This document shows positions 1-9,810 of a DNA stretch of 35,649 bases, piece by piece (positions within the stretch are counted from its first letter, which is position 1; each line of letters opens with the position of its first letter). The DNA comes from Chara braunii (lineage: Eukaryota > Streptophyta > Charophyceae > Charales > Characeae), in contig BFEA01000691.1 of NCBI GenBank assembly GCA_003427395.1, positions 613,174 through 648,822 of the forward strand, read 5' to 3'. A model generated the notes under the pieces. The model made no database searches. It saw only the letters and a program-made list of their open reading frames with translations, and was not told where the DNA came from. The translations under genes were made by a program, and so were the position numbers.

Positions 1-931
1 CCAAAACCCCCTCACCAAACACCCCTCGTGCTCGACGCGGGGGGGGGGGGTTCGGCGGATCCAGAACGTCGAACCCCCTCACCAAACACAAGGGTCCGGT
101 GTTCCGGATCCGCCAAAACCCCCTCACCAAAGACCCCCCCTACTCGACGGGGCGGGGGGGGGGTGGGTGGTCCGGCGGATCCGGAACGCCGGACCCCCTC
201 ACCAAACACGGGGGTCAGGCGTTCTGGATCCGCCGGACCCCCTCACCAAACACGGGGGTCCAGAGTTCCGCATCCGCCGGACCCCCTCACCAAACACGGG
301 GGTCTGGCGTTTCGGATCCGCCGGACCCCCTCACCAAACACGGGGGTCCGGCGGATCCAGAACGTCGGACCCCCTCACCAAACACGGGGCTCAGGTGTTC
401 CAGATCCGCTAGAACCCCCTCATCAAACAGCCCCCCGGCTCGACGGGGGGGGTGGTCCGGCGGATCCGGAACGCCGAACCCCCTCACCAAACACGGGGGT
501 CCGGCGTTCCGGATCCACCGGACCCCCTCACCAAACACGGGGGTCCAGTGGATCCGGAACGCCGGACCCCCTCACCAAACACAGGGGTTCGGTGTTCCGG
601 ATCCACCAGAGCCCCCTCACCAAACACCCCCCCCTGCTCGACGGGGGCGGGGGGTCCGGCGGATCCGGAACGCCGGACCCCCTCACCAAACACGGGGGTC
701 CGGCGTTCCGGATCCGTCGGACCCCCTCACCAAACACGGGGGGCCAGTGTTTCGGACCCGCCGGACCCCCTCAGCAAACACGGGGTCCGGCGGATTCGGA
801 ACGCCGGACCCCCTCACCAAACACGAGGGTGCAGTGTTCCGGATCCGCCCTCACCAAACACGGGGTTCCGGTGTTGCGGATCCGCCTGAACCCCCTCACC
901 CAAACACACCCCGTGCTCGACGGGGGCTCGG
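1..931. repeat. 44-bp GC-rich satellite array, left flank
   Basis: Tandem monomers of about 44 bp. Each has a fixed core, CCCCTCACCAAACACGGGG, and a 23-bp GC-rich spacer bounded by TCCGGCG and CGCCGGA with a central BamHI-like GGATCC. The core always reads in the same direction here, while the spacer occurs in both orientations. A variant monomer with GCTCGACGGGG and long G runs recurs near 30, 150, 435, 640 and 915, giving an irregular higher-order pattern. The array stops exactly at the LTR start. Open frames running through it in several frames come from the repeat and are not genes. Confidence 0.95.
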
Positions 932-2012
932 TGTCGGAGGGCGCGGTATCCCGACCCTCCTCTGTGTACCAAGTTCCTGCTTGGTACCAGTCCTCACTCT
1001 GAAGCTCCGGCCTATAGACGTATCTTGGACCCTTGTTGTTCCTGGTATCCAGGCTGTACCTCGGCGCGGACTAGTCCTAGTGACGTTGCCCTCAACAAAA
1101 GGGGGTGCGCCACAGGACTTCCATTGGTCCACGCAGCCTCGACGCCATGCTGTACAGCAGATTACAACCGGCATGTGACCGTGGTAGCCGCCAGGTTCGC
1201 CCTGGGACGCGAAATTGAGGGGACTGGCGCAGTCTTTTCTGCTGCGCGCCAAGTGACCTTCCGTTGAGTTATGTGTTAGGTGCACTAGGCGGAAGTCGCT
1301 GTCAGAAGAGAAAAGAAAAGAAAGAAAGAAAAGAAAAATAATAGAAACGTCGAGTATGAATTTGTTTTAGTTCGGGGGAAATCAAGTGGCTTTGGGCCAC
1401 TGTGACTTTATGTTTTCTCTTTCTTCCATTCTTGTTTACGACTATTATTATTATTATTATTATTATTGCTTAATTTTCCTGTATTTGATTTTCTACCTGT
1501 TGGCCTGTCCTTTCGCGGGAAAGCCAACGGTTCGAAATTCAAGCCAGCGTTCCGCGGCCTAAGAAGGCCCTTGTGTGTGTTGTCTGTGGGTGAGCTCCGA
1601 CCTGGCGCCGTGCAGTAGAGCCCCAAAAGAAGGGCGACCCGCGGCCGCATTGGTAGGGAGCCCACCACCCCCTATAGGAGGTCATAAGCCCCCTCTTTGC
1701 CATCGGACACGGGCACCCGATGAGGGTTAGCCTGTGCTGCGTTTTAAAAAGGGAAATATGGCCCTTAGTATTCCGTTATGGGACCACAGTGCCAGGCCTG
1801 CAGTCATATCACTAGGGTCTATGACGGACAAGTGTTAGTTTAGTTCGCGATCAACCGTTGGGTTTTCTTTTTTTTGGATTTGAATATTATTCCCAAAAAT
1901 AAAAATAAAGAAAAAAATTAATTATTAGTTTATTATTTTAAAATCCTCGAGATGTGGTAAGGTATGAAAAGGACTAATCTGAGTCCTTCGTTCAAATTGC
2001 AGGGGACAGGCC
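932..2012 (+). promoter_or_regulatory. U3-like region of 5' LTR; no gene
   Basis: About 1.1 kb upstream of the TATA box. It holds an A/G-only tract (about 1304-1346), a TTA microsatellite (1442-1468; shorter in the 3' LTR), and an A/T-rich block just before the TATA box (about 1870-1945). No reading frame here is shared as protein between the two LTRs. I assign U3 from position and TATA box only. Confidence 0.6.
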
Positions 2013-2020
2013 TATAAAAG
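2013..2020 (+). promoter_or_regulatory. TATA box of 5' LTR
   Basis: TATAAAAG in a GC-richer setting, preserved at 22756-22763 in the 3' LTR. It would place transcription start near 2045. No transcript data are available, so this is inferred from the motif and its conservation. Confidence 0.6.
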
Positions 2021-2169
2021 CGAGTGGGAGTTGAGATATCGTCCGCGGCCTGTCGCCCGGTGGTATATAGTCTGAACTGTGAGTTCCGGTGGGGAGCGCT
2101 CTGCTATTGGAAATCGACGGTGTAGTGTTGTGCTGTCTGTTGAGCGGGAGCTGGCTATCCTGAGTGGCT

Positions 2170-2691
2170 ATGGCACTACACGGCTATAGGCTTGAATGTT
2201 AGCGGCACACGGTGCGCTGGGTTCCGATGTCGGGCGAAGGCCCTCAGATCACCACGGTCCTGAACTACGATGGGTGAGAGGTAGTCCGACTGAAGGTCTG
2301 CATTAAAGGGGGGAGAGAGGAGGAGATGCGAGGTGACCAGAGGTTGCAAGCTGCCATTTCCGAAGCTTGTGACAGGGCGGAGCAGAGGTGCAGGCGAGAT
2401 GGGGTGACCGTGGGCTTGAGGGTGTTGGTCATCTATCACGAGACCGAGTCATCAACTGGGACCGAGACAAGGGAGGAACAACACAACGAGAGAGACTCAG
2501 GTGGGGAGAGTGAAATGAGTGAGGCAGACCTGGAAATTGACCTCAGGTCCTGGATCAGGCTAGGGGAGATCGAGAGGCACCACCGAGCCGCGGAGCCGGA
2601 GGAAAAGGGACCCGAGGCCAGCTCGCGACTGTTGACGCCCAGAGGCCGCGGGGCAAGAGAAAAACAGAGTAAAGGGAAGAGACGTGTGTGA
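2170..2691 (+). pseudogene. Small charged LTR-encoded protein, 5' copy (two stops)
   Basis: Frame starting ATG at 2170 and ending TGA at 2691. Its 3' LTR counterpart (22913-23410) is open throughout. This copy has two in-frame stops: TAG where the other LTR has TGG, and TGA where it has GGA. The middle part reads LNYDG, then VVRLKVCIKGGREEE, which loosely recalls the C modules (tyrosine, then a Gly turn, hydrophobic strand, G-x-x-EE). The C-terminal half is Glu/Arg/Ser-rich and low complexity. I do not recognise the family. Many of the differences between the copies change the protein, so there is no sign of recent constraint. Confidence 0.35.
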
Positions 2692-3111
2692 GGCAAGGGG
2701 GAATCGACACGCGTGGCGAGAGGGCCAGCAGCGGAGAGGCTGAGGCAAGGACATAGGGCACGCGATACACTTGACAGGTGTTGTACGAGAGAGAATAGAA
2801 AAGGTCAACGCGCGTGAGAGGGTGTGGGGCGGTTGACGTTAAAGTAAGTAGGCAGTGCACGAGCACAGAGTGTGAGCCTACTGCTCTCATCAGAGAGGTG
2901 GGAAAACAAATGAGCTCTTAGAGTGGGACAGTGAAAAACGGTGGCCTAAGCGCTTGGCCTACACGTGGCACTCTCATGCAGAGGGGAAGAAGTATTGACA
3001 TAGTGCACGAGTGACTGAGCGACAGGAGAGGAAAAAATCAAGACGAATGAGCTAGCCGCCGGAGGGGATGAACAAGCGCGAGGTGGTTACGAGTGTGTAC
3101 GTTTATGCAGT
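2692..3111. other. LTR stretch without a recognisable gene
   Basis: GA-rich sequence. Frames on both strands are short or differ between the two LTRs. I see no conserved motif, structure or repeat in it. Confidence 0.5.
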
Positions 3112-3441
3112 ATGCGAGCTACGCGTGGACTGCCCAAGGAAGCAAGACAAGAAAGGATCAGAGAACGAGACAAGGGGAAGGCTCGCAGTGTGGTTGACGA
3201 CAACCTCTACCTACGCGCTTGTGTGAGGCGTGGGCCAACTACAGTTTGGCAAAGGCTGTCAGCAGTGAAGTGCTCGTGGAAGTGGACTCCTCTGGCTCGC
3301 GCAAGAGAGGGGAGGGAAGTTTTCTTGCAAGTCGCCAGGATTATTGGTCTTGACGCGTTCTCTCGTAGGGGTAAGCTGTGAGCATTGGTGGGTCGTCAAT
3401 CGATTTGGAACTCATTTCTAGACGCTGGACGCAGCGAGTAA
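3112..3441 (+). pseudogene. ORF-like LTR segment, unknown
   Basis: A basic reading frame containing RGPTTVWQRLSAVKC and REGREVFLQVARI, with one in-frame TGA at 3379. The 3' LTR frame (23934-24185) has TCA at that point and stays open to the same end. The 3' copy in turn has a stop (CGA to TGA) near the start. I recognise no family. It may be an old coding remnant or a chance open frame in GC-richer sequence. Confidence 0.25.
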
Positions 3442-4535
3442 ACACCATAAGCTGCGAACGAAAAACGGAAATCGAATTGCAACGAAGGATGCTGAGTGAT
3501 TACGTGTAGTGGCTGGTGTTTGGTAAGAGGAGGCCACGTCTTTGACACGTACTGTAGTCGAGCTACCGCTAATGGTAATTCCCATAAGTTTGCGTGCGAG
3601 GACAATGAATGAGAACAAGACGGTAGGCAATTCTCTCTAGAGGCTCATCTTGCTGGAAACAGGGAGAGTGGTCATCGTCGACCAAGAGGGTACTCGTCGT
3701 GGTTAATCAAGAATTGAACAATAACTACTCATTATTAAGTCAATCTTACTAGAGAAGGGGGTGATCCTAGTCTTGACCGTATTAGTTTGGTCGAATTAGA
3801 GGAAGATCTGCCTTGTTTGAAATGGGTTTAACTCTTCTCTAGGTGCTTGATGACATCGCACTTGGTATGAGTGTATCGTGTTTAACATGAATCTTTGTCT
3901 CATCATCACTCTCTTGCTCAAGACTCTTCGTTGACATCACCCTTTACGACGAGTCTTGGCGGTTTCACATTGGACTACTCGTAATTTGTGTAAGCGTTTT
4001 GCAGAAAGTGGTGTTTACTCGGTTTCCCGCCCATCAAGATTTGATTGAAGAATCTTTGTTAAGGCAGTTTTTAACGATTATTCTAAGGAGCATGTGAGAG
4101 GTCCAATCAGATAAGAGCCTATTCGTACCCACAAGTATTAAATTTTGTATGCGCCCTCTTTTGCAATGAAGTGAAGTAAGAACACCCTGAGTTCCACGGA
4201 CTCAGTTTTCTTTCCGGAATACGTCCTTAATTGATTGTAATCTCTCTAATTGGCACCTTAGAAGCTCTTTGGACGGAGGGAGAAATCGTGTGCAAATGCT
4301 GGTGTGGGTTGACGAGCTTAATGGCGTGTGTCTACGTCTCTTATTTCGCTAAGTCCTAGTCTATCATTCTGGTAACCATATTGAGCGAGTCTCGGCCACG
4401 GAAAAGTGGTCAGACTTATGGGGGACGAAAGAAACTCAGAAAACTAGATCTTTTATCTCTTGAAATCCCCTAATGGGCAGGAAGAAAACTGGTCCTAAGA
4501 GAGATCGCGTATCTCCTAGTGAAGTTCTTGCTTGA
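3442..4535. other. LTR stretch, no clear gene
   Basis: Short broken frames only. If 4536-4805 is the C-terminal end of an old integrase, its upstream part should lie here. I see only faint candidates, such as a phrase VFNDYSKEHVRGP near 4.06 kb, and do not annotate them. I found no repeats or RNA gene signals. Confidence 0.4.
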
Positions 4536-4805
4536 TGGAGACTAATTAGAAAAGGATGTGAGAGGGATGATCGTCACGGTCATTTTCAGAGCTTCAATCG
4601 CACTTTGGCTCGTTGGCCAGCAGAGACTGAATGCTCAGAGTCTTGGTGCAAGGCGAAAGGCCTAGAGCGTGTGCTCGGAGTAACCGAGATGCCGCACGAA
4701 GTGTTTGGCAGAACTCCATTCATCGCATGTTGGGTGCCTAATTATGATCATGCTCTATATGGTAATGTAAGTCAGAGATTCTCCCGCTCTGATAAGTTTC
4801 CTTGA
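4536..4805 (+). pseudogene. Integrase-C-terminus-like fragment inside 5' LTR
   Basis: Open frame of 90 codons without ATG. It contains FNRTLARW, a W-rich middle, FGRTPFIACWVPNYDHALYG, then a stop. The order matches the end of a Ty3/gypsy integrase core. In this same element that region reads HRTLKDSLAKW, then IGYAPFTLWYDQYATLP at about 17.98-18.15 kb. I therefore read it as a distant, very diverged integrase remnant trapped in the LTR; similarity is weak. Five nucleotide differences separate it from 25279-25548 and all five are synonymous third-position transitions. It lacks the catalytic D,D part, so it is not an enzyme. Confidence 0.35.
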
Positions 4806-5722
4806 ATAAGAGATTGCAATGGATGGTTAGTCCTGTTCGTAGGCAACTGAGAGAGATGAAAAGTGAAAACTCCAAGAGTCATGCCCTCATGAAATCCAAG
4901 TAAGTCGTGAAGTTAGTGCTGCCAAATAATGTTTGAACTGCATGTGTTTTATAGCATGCAACGGGGTATTACCCCCCCCTATACTGAGGCAGGTGCCTTT
5001 TCAGTGCAACACCCTTAAGAGGCGAGCGTGCAGGTTCTGCTCCCTACTGTATTACGCGTTCACGCTGGTGAGACCATAGGTTAATTTACAGCGCCTGGAT
5101 GTCAAGACTTATCTCCAGTTTCTACTTTGAGCAGCCTATCGTGTATTTTGTTTAGTTCAGAATTGGTCATTAGTTCGGGATCACGATGATGAGCTACACA
5201 AGAATGATGCTGTAAAACAACAATGTATTATCGTGCCATTTACTACAGGCAACTCTAAAAGAACCCGCAATGTTGAGAGATCATATTTAGCCGAGGTATC
5301 GGGGATGTGAACCAATGTTGAGGAGGTTAATTCTACAGGTGTTGGTCGTTCTCTCGTGACTCAAAATAACTTCTCAACGAGAGTTAAAGGATAGTTCTAC
5401 TTGTCTACTCGGAAAGAAATTGGGTTGTTGACCCTCCCCTGGTGTTATGTGTTATATCAAGTAGGATCTTGATTTGCAGAAAGTACAATCGTTAACAAGA
5501 AACACTACCCCTGCCTTCTCAATGATCAGAGAGGTAATCAGACGGCAAGACAGATCACTGGTACTATCTGTTCCAAGTTGCTGAGCTGTATACTAGGCTG
5601 AAAGCAGGGCTGGTTGTTTGTTTTGTGGGACAGATCTTGAGCTATCATTGTATCTGTGTCTAACAACTTCCTAAATTGCGGTCCCTTGTGATCAGACTCG
5701 AGGAAGTCCATGTTTAGATGCT
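4806..5722. other. LTR stretch, no clear gene
   Basis: No frame longer than about 60 codons is shared by both LTRs. It contains a short C run near 4972 that differs in length between the LTRs. I see no other structure. Confidence 0.5.
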
Positions 5723-5932
5723 GTGTTTGCCCAATGCTTAGCCGACATTCAGTCAGTATCTGATCTGACGCCCGATCGCTTATATCGGGTTTCTCATCTA
5801 GGAACTTATTGTGAACAAAAATTTTGCTCGATGTCAGAGTATATCCCTCCTAGTCACTGCTCAACCATCAAAGTTGCTTGGGACTCGCCTGCCGAGTCGA
5901 ATGAGACCAGTTTTGTTCCTGTTCACGTCTAA
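5723..5932 (+). pseudogene. ORF-like LTR segment, unknown
   Basis: A 69-codon frame with CSMSEYIP and ESNETSFVPVHV. The 3' LTR version (26473-26682) has the same length but about eleven amino acid changes, so no constraint is visible. A further open piece without ATG (5978-6076, phrase IPEHLVLVYEDGQ) follows and is also open in the other LTR. Both could be remnants of one protein upstream of the C modules. The start codon is not supported by anything beyond position. Confidence 0.25.
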
Positions 5933-6153
5933 GATTAAGGTCAATTAAGACAAGCACTTTCCTTCCTAGAAACTTAGGCAATTCCTGAACATCTCGTTCT
6001 CGTCTACGAAGATGGCCAGATGATTTTCAGCCATGGGATCCTGCAGTGGGGGAAAAAGATAGTGCACCAAGGGTAACCTACAGCCTGTGACGAGGCAAAA
6101 CTGAAGACTGGGAAGAGTGTGCCACTGCAGGTACTCCATCCCAAGTCATGGCG

Positions 6154-6285
6154 ATGAGCGGATACGCACAGAAGTTGGTGAGAGGTCAAAACTTTATCGA
6201 ATACTTTATTTACTTTTATGGGTCCGGAGGGCAGCTGCATAGCACTGTCAATCAGCCGAAGGGAAATGTGATTGTCCATCAGTGA
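6154..6285 (+). CDS. C-module micro-ORF (copy C1, 5' LTR)
   Basis: A 43-residue frame from ATG 6154 to TGA. Its core, FIEYFIYFYGSGGQLHSTV, matches the core of C2 (LIEYTLYIHRSDGRLHSTL) at 7269 and more loosely C3 at 7929. The family pattern is a hydrophobic residue, I-E-Y, alternating aromatics, a Gly turn and a second strand. It lacks the EEARR tail of C2 and C3. The 3' LTR copy has one stop. It is probably a fragment of a larger decayed protein. I know of no family for it. Confidence 0.4.
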   Translation: MSGYAQKLVRGQNFIEYFIYFYGSGGQLHSTVNQPKGNVIVHQ

Positions 6286-7268
6286 TTACTACCTCCTGAA
6301 AACTGAACTGACCGGAGTTAGTATTGGCCTCTAAGCCAATCCTGGTGTGTCTGTTTATCCAGCAAGGCCATTTATGTACTAGCACCCAACATTCGATCAT
6401 CAGCAGGTCCAACTAATGATAAGCCGAATCAATATCAGAGTTAGTAAGTATCCGGCCACAATCAGCAGCTACCCTTACCAAGCAAGACACGTGAATCAGT
6501 CTCTTCTTAACGCAGCACTCAGACAGGTATTCAAGCAGCAACAGACAATTTTAGAAAATAGCAAAACACATAGTGGTCAAAACAGAAAACGAACAGCGTT
6601 TCAGACTGGGATCAAACGTCATTCAATCAATACTCGGGCGATCTTTAAACAGCACCTGGAGACCAGCAACCAGAGCAGTAATTAAAGGTAATCAGATTCG
6701 TATCCCAACCCCTTTACTGAGACAGCTTTAATTTGACTCAGATACTACCAGATTCTAACTAGACTATGACAACATGAACCAGACATGAACAACTCGAACC
6801 AGATCCAGGCTACATAAACATGAGTTGAGCAAGCCTCAAAGCAGACTCAAGCAGTTCAACGCAGGTTTGGGTAATTCAGTGCTGAACCCGACAATCAAAT
6901 ACAGAATCAGAGAGCTCAGTACGGACTCAACTCATTTATGCATGGATTCAGCGAACGCAGACTTAATCAGCAGATAAGCCTAGACTCGGCTAAATCTGTG
7001 TGGACTTAATAGACTTGGCATAGACCCTACAATGACGAACACAGAACGCACGTACAGCTACTTGTCCAATCTGTGTCTTGTTACCGGGATCCCGAAAGCA
7101 GCTTCTGATAGACATCAAGGTTTTTATGCACAGGGGTGAAAGGAGAGGTGTTTCCGCCGGAAGATGGAGGGAGAGAGAAGACTGATGGTGACATGTACTC
7201 TGCATCAAGACAAAAGTGAGGGTTGGGAGGAAAAAGTTATACATGACCTTTGTTAACAGAAAAGACTC
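6286..7268. other. CAG/CAA-rich noncoding LTR stretch
   Basis: Rich in AGCA, CAGAC and AACCAG words, looking like a decayed short tandem repeat. An 89-codon Gln/Asn-rich frame (6416-6685) is explained by this composition. No protein motif is conserved in both LTRs. Confidence 0.5.
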
Positions 7269-7415
7269 ATGGCGGAACTGGTTTTAGAGTGAGTGAAGAA
7301 CAAGACGCTTATCGAGTATACCCTCTACATTCATAGGTCAGATGGGAGATTACACAGTACTCTCTCGTCGGTAGGATTTGTTGAGGAGGCGAGGAGAAAG
7401 ATTACTGAAAATTAG
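7269..7415 (+). pseudogene. C-module micro-ORF (copy C2, 5' LTR, one stop)
   Basis: A 48-codon frame with one TGA at codon 8, where the 3' LTR copy (28022-28168) has AGA. The core LIEYTLYIHRSDGRLHSTL is followed by SVGFVEEARRKITEN. It aligns along its whole length with the end of C3 (7929-8186). This is the clearest evidence that the C modules are a real repeated protein unit: matching residues at matching spacing, in the same orientation, about 0.77 kb apart. Confidence 0.5.
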
Positions 7416-7667
7416 TAGAAGAGCTTCGCCATCGGCACCGAGAGAGACAAACTCATCTTAGGCTGACTCAGACAAGAGAAAACAGGGAGGTTTTTGTAAA
7501 CAGATTGCAACGGAGCATATACTATATCGACGGAATACGAACAATCATTGTATTAATTGGCATTTGAGCAGCAGTCAATCTGTTTTTTTTGTCCTATTCG
7601 GTTGTTAGTCAGTTATCTAACCAGCAATTAGCCCCTTTTCTCTAACTAGCAGCTACAGTTCTCTCAA

Positions 7668-7860
7668 CAGCAGTCAGTGAACAGCAGCCAGTTAAGTAAG
7701 TTATAAACAACACTTCAGGGCAACAATCTTAGTGACAGCAGACAAACAACAACCTGAGAACAGCAACCGGAGAACAGTAACCGGAGAACAGCGACCAGGA
7801 GCACCGACAAGAAACAGCAATTTGAAACGACCATCCTAAAACAGCAATCTACCCAATAGA
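7668..7860 (+). repeat. Diverged 14-bp repeats (AACAGYAACCGGAG type)
   Basis: Short runs of AACAGCAACCGGAG-like units with scattered CAACAG words, also present in the 3' LTR (about 28.42-28.60 kb). The same word length and AGCAA core recur at 8291, suggesting one old minisatellite. Confidence 0.6.
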
Positions 7861-7928
7861 CTTCTCATACCTGGATCGCCCGTGAGTCACCCGTTTCGAG
7901 ATGGGTGAACTGACGTAGTCAGAATTCG

Positions 7929-8186
7929 ATGAGAATGGAGAGCAGCAACACGGTTAGAGTCTCCTGCTCGCTGTATCAGAGCACTGCAGAGACCTGGAGG
8001 GAGAGTGCAGTTGAGGAATACAATCAGAAGACCACAGTGATGATGGAACATGCACTGGCCCTCGCGAGAAAGCATACAAAAATCGAATGCACATACTACC
8101 TGCACAATAAGAATGGCAGGCTATGCGTCACCATAACTTATGTGGGTACTATTGAGGAAGCAAGGAGAACTGTTAGCAGTCGCTAG
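7929..8186 (+). CDS. C-module protein (copy C3, 5' LTR, 85 aa)
   Basis: An intact 85-residue frame. The second half (MEHALALARKHTKIECTYYL, then NGRLCVTITYVGTIEEARR) aligns with C2. The first half (CSLYQSTAETWRESAVEEY) is extra. It is predicted to be small, soluble and alpha/beta, with no signal peptide or membrane segment. The 3' LTR copy is broken (TAG and a deletion, 28688-28921). Its function is unknown. It lies downstream of the LTR TATA box and so would sit in the element's RNA leader. Confidence 0.45.
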   Translation: MRMESSNTVRVSCSLYQSTAETWRESAVEEYNQKTTVMMEHALALARKHTKIECTYYLHNKNGRLCVTITYVGTIEEARRTVSSR

Positions 8187-8290
8187 TGAGCATTTGGTCT
8201 CTTAACAAGTACAACTCACTTATCCGGACAACCAGCAATCATTTAATTAGCGGTCAATCATCAGCAATCAGTTATTATTAATGATCAGTT

Positions 8291-8347
8291 TCTAGCAATC
8301 AGTTTTCAGCAATTTGTTTTCAACAATCAACTTCCTGCAATCAGTTT
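8291..8347 (+). repeat. 14-bp minisatellite, 4 units
   Basis: Units of the type AGCAATCAGTTTTC. The 3' LTR has about 7 units at 29022-29122, which explains part of the LTR length difference. Confidence 0.8.
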
Positions 8348-8399
8348 GGTAACCTGTTCTCCGTGACCGTCTCATCAGCTTGTACTGGCAAGAGCACTC

Positions 8400-8913
8400 A
8401 TGAGCACAGTTCAGTCTATGCCGGTCAGTGAGTCAGTGCTGACCAACCTCAACCGGATCTCATGCAAAGAGGCTTTTCATTATCAGTATGTTAGTGTCAT
8501 TGGTTTCAGACAGGGAGATCTATCAAGCTTTATTGTCGAGACCAGTTTTGCTGATGACACTATCCACGATCGGAGGCCTTACCTGAAGAAGGGCAAGGAG
8601 GCTCATGAACTTTTTGATCCAGTCTGGATCTTAGCCACCGAATACCTTGAGCAGAGTCCCTTCTCTTCTAGTCCCTTCTCTTCTCACTAATGGCACGAGT
8701 TGGCTGGATGTGATTGGTTTGACAAAGAGGTACATCTCTCCGGCGGTGATCGACATTGAAGCGTTGACTGAGCCCATCGAGTATCCCTACCTCAGACGAG
8801 GGGTCTTTTCAGTGGGCGAACTGCCTACTTTGTGGGAGGAGTTTTGCTCCATGGTTAACTACCGTGTCATGTGTCTTGGATGGTCATCCTCAGAGTTTGC
8901 TGGTCTCATGTGA
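8400..8913 (+). pseudogene. A-B module, 5' LTR copy (A1-B1, deleted)
   Basis: The A part starts ATG 8400: VLTNLNRISCKEAFHYQY, then FADDTIHDRRPYL, then VWILATEYLEQ. The pattern (L-x2-L, SCK, PY/HY, a beta-like stretch, D-x-x-D-x-R-x-Y, then W) recurs in A2, A3, A4 and A5 after the primer site. The B part follows in another frame (8647-8913): GTSWLDVIGLTKRY, then a 60-residue tail. About 100 bp joining A and B in the 3' LTR is missing here and replaced by a short TCCCTTCTCTTCT tandem duplication. No known family. Confidence 0.45.
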
Positions 8914-9475
8914 CATTTTGTCACGAAGCCTCAGTCTCAGATTGTACGTGGGCGTGGGTCACGACACCAGAGAAAATGAGTGAAAAGAGAGATTAAGAGA
9001 TTCTGACCTGAGGGATGAGTGAGGATTCTTGAGAGGTGTTGACCATGCTTGTTTATGTGTACTTTCTGAGATTATTATGAGTTATCATTCTTCCCTCATT
9101 CATTTGATTTTGCCTTTGCTTGAGTCAGTCGGTCTTGCTTTCTGTATTATTCTTGCTTGATGATTGTCTCCGTTGATGTTTTGTCAAAGTTCTGAAAATC
9201 AGATGGACATAATTGATGCATGCATAGCAACCCATAATTTTATGATTATTACGTGTATAATTCTCTGCTGTTCCGAATCAAAATAAAAGATTCCTAAAAT
9301 CGGGGACCGGCGAAGACCGCAATCGAAGGGTCTCGCTCGAAGTCGGACGCACACAACAGGAAGGGATTTGCACTATTTATTTTACTTTATTTATTGCAAT
9401 CATATACAAAATCCTGCGTGACAGCCTGTTGGCTTTCCGGTCGCCCAAAGTGGCTTGACTGGAAAAAGTGCAACA
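8914..9475 (+). other. LTR 3' part, noncoding
   Basis: T-rich sequence, then the AATAAA region and a GC-richer end. It is well conserved in the 3' LTR. No reading frame of note. It would hold the end of R and all of U5. Confidence 0.6.
9282..9287 (+). terminator. Poly(A) signal of 5' LTR
   Basis: AATAAA in TCAAAATAAAAGATT, preserved at 30167-30172. It lies about 190 bp before the LTR end, as expected for a retroelement poly(A) signal. Cleavage would fall near 9300. Confidence 0.5.
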
Positions 9476-9479
9476 AAAA

Positions 9480-9498
9480 TGGCGCCGTTGCCGGAGAC
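9480..9498 (+). other. Primer binding site, tRNA-Asp type
   Basis: TGGCGCCGTTGCCGGAGAC starts 4 bp after the 5' LTR. The first 15 nt are the complement of the 3' end of plant tRNA-Asp (...CCGGCAACGGCGCCA), a primer used by several plant Ty3/gypsy lineages. This fixes both the LTR end and the element's direction. Confidence 0.9.
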
Positions 9499-9810
9499 AT
9501 AAAAAACTTTTCGTGTCCGGTACGAGTCTGGATCATCGTCATCTTTGAGATTTGATTAGGGCGTCAGAAATGTTGACATTTATGTGAGCTTCATATTAAT
9601 TTTATTATTCTCATTTAAGTCCCGATTTTCTTGAGAATCACGACTGCTAACTGTGATTTATTTCTTCCTCGTGTGAGGTACCACACTGGATCGGGAAAAG
9701 GAGACTGATATTATTGACTGGGGAGGATCGAGCTTGACGCCAGGTATGCTCAATTATCGTCCAACACACTGAAAAGGAATCGAAAGGAAGAGAGAGACGG
9801 ATCAAGACAA
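9499..9810 (+). other. Leader after primer site, no gene seen
   Basis: AT-rich, with stops in all forward frames. It separates the primer site from the first internal A module. I see no splice or structural motif I would defend. Confidence 0.5.

Larger units (their letters stand above)
932..9475 (+). repeat. 5' LTR (8,544 bp)
   Basis: It starts TGTCGGAGGGCGCGG and ends AAAAAGTGCAACA, followed after AAAA by the primer binding site. It is collinear with 21707-30360 apart from small indels and a rearranged patch near 8.6 kb. Contents in order are a U3-like part with purine tract and TTA microsatellite, a TATA box at 2013, several short coding-like segments (2170, 3112, 4536, 5723, 6154, 7269, 7929, 8400), CAG/CAA-rich 14-bp repeats, and an AATAAA at 9282. 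An LTR of this length is far above the few hundred bp to about 5 kb usual for plant elements. Confidence 0.93.

Noticed and set aside
1-931. CRISPR-like regular repeat-spacer appearance
   Set aside because: The spacers are one sequence in two orientations, not unique, and the context is eukaryotic.
28-1178. Long overlapping plus-strand frames (324 and 359 codons) and minus-strand frames over the left satellite
   Set aside because: A GC-rich 44-bp repeat with few stop words gives open frames in several registers. The readings are repeated Pro/Arg/Gly phrases and run across the LTR boundary.
1528-1545. B-box-like GGTTCGAAATTC, possible tRNA-derived pol III promoter
   Set aside because: No matching A box at proper distance and no cloverleaf. 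Probably chance.
2176-2890. Minus-strand frames opposite the small LTR protein
   Set aside because: They are shadows of the plus-strand composition, Ser/Pro/Leu-rich and without motifs.
6416-6685. 89-codon Gln/Asn-rich frame in the 5' LTR
   Set aside because: Explained by CAG/CAA-rich repeats. The 3' LTR sequence does not keep a matching convincing protein.
932-9475. The large duplication as a simple segmental duplication
   Set aside because: TG...CA ends, a primer binding site right after the first copy, and gag-pol between the copies in the right direction fit LTRs much better.
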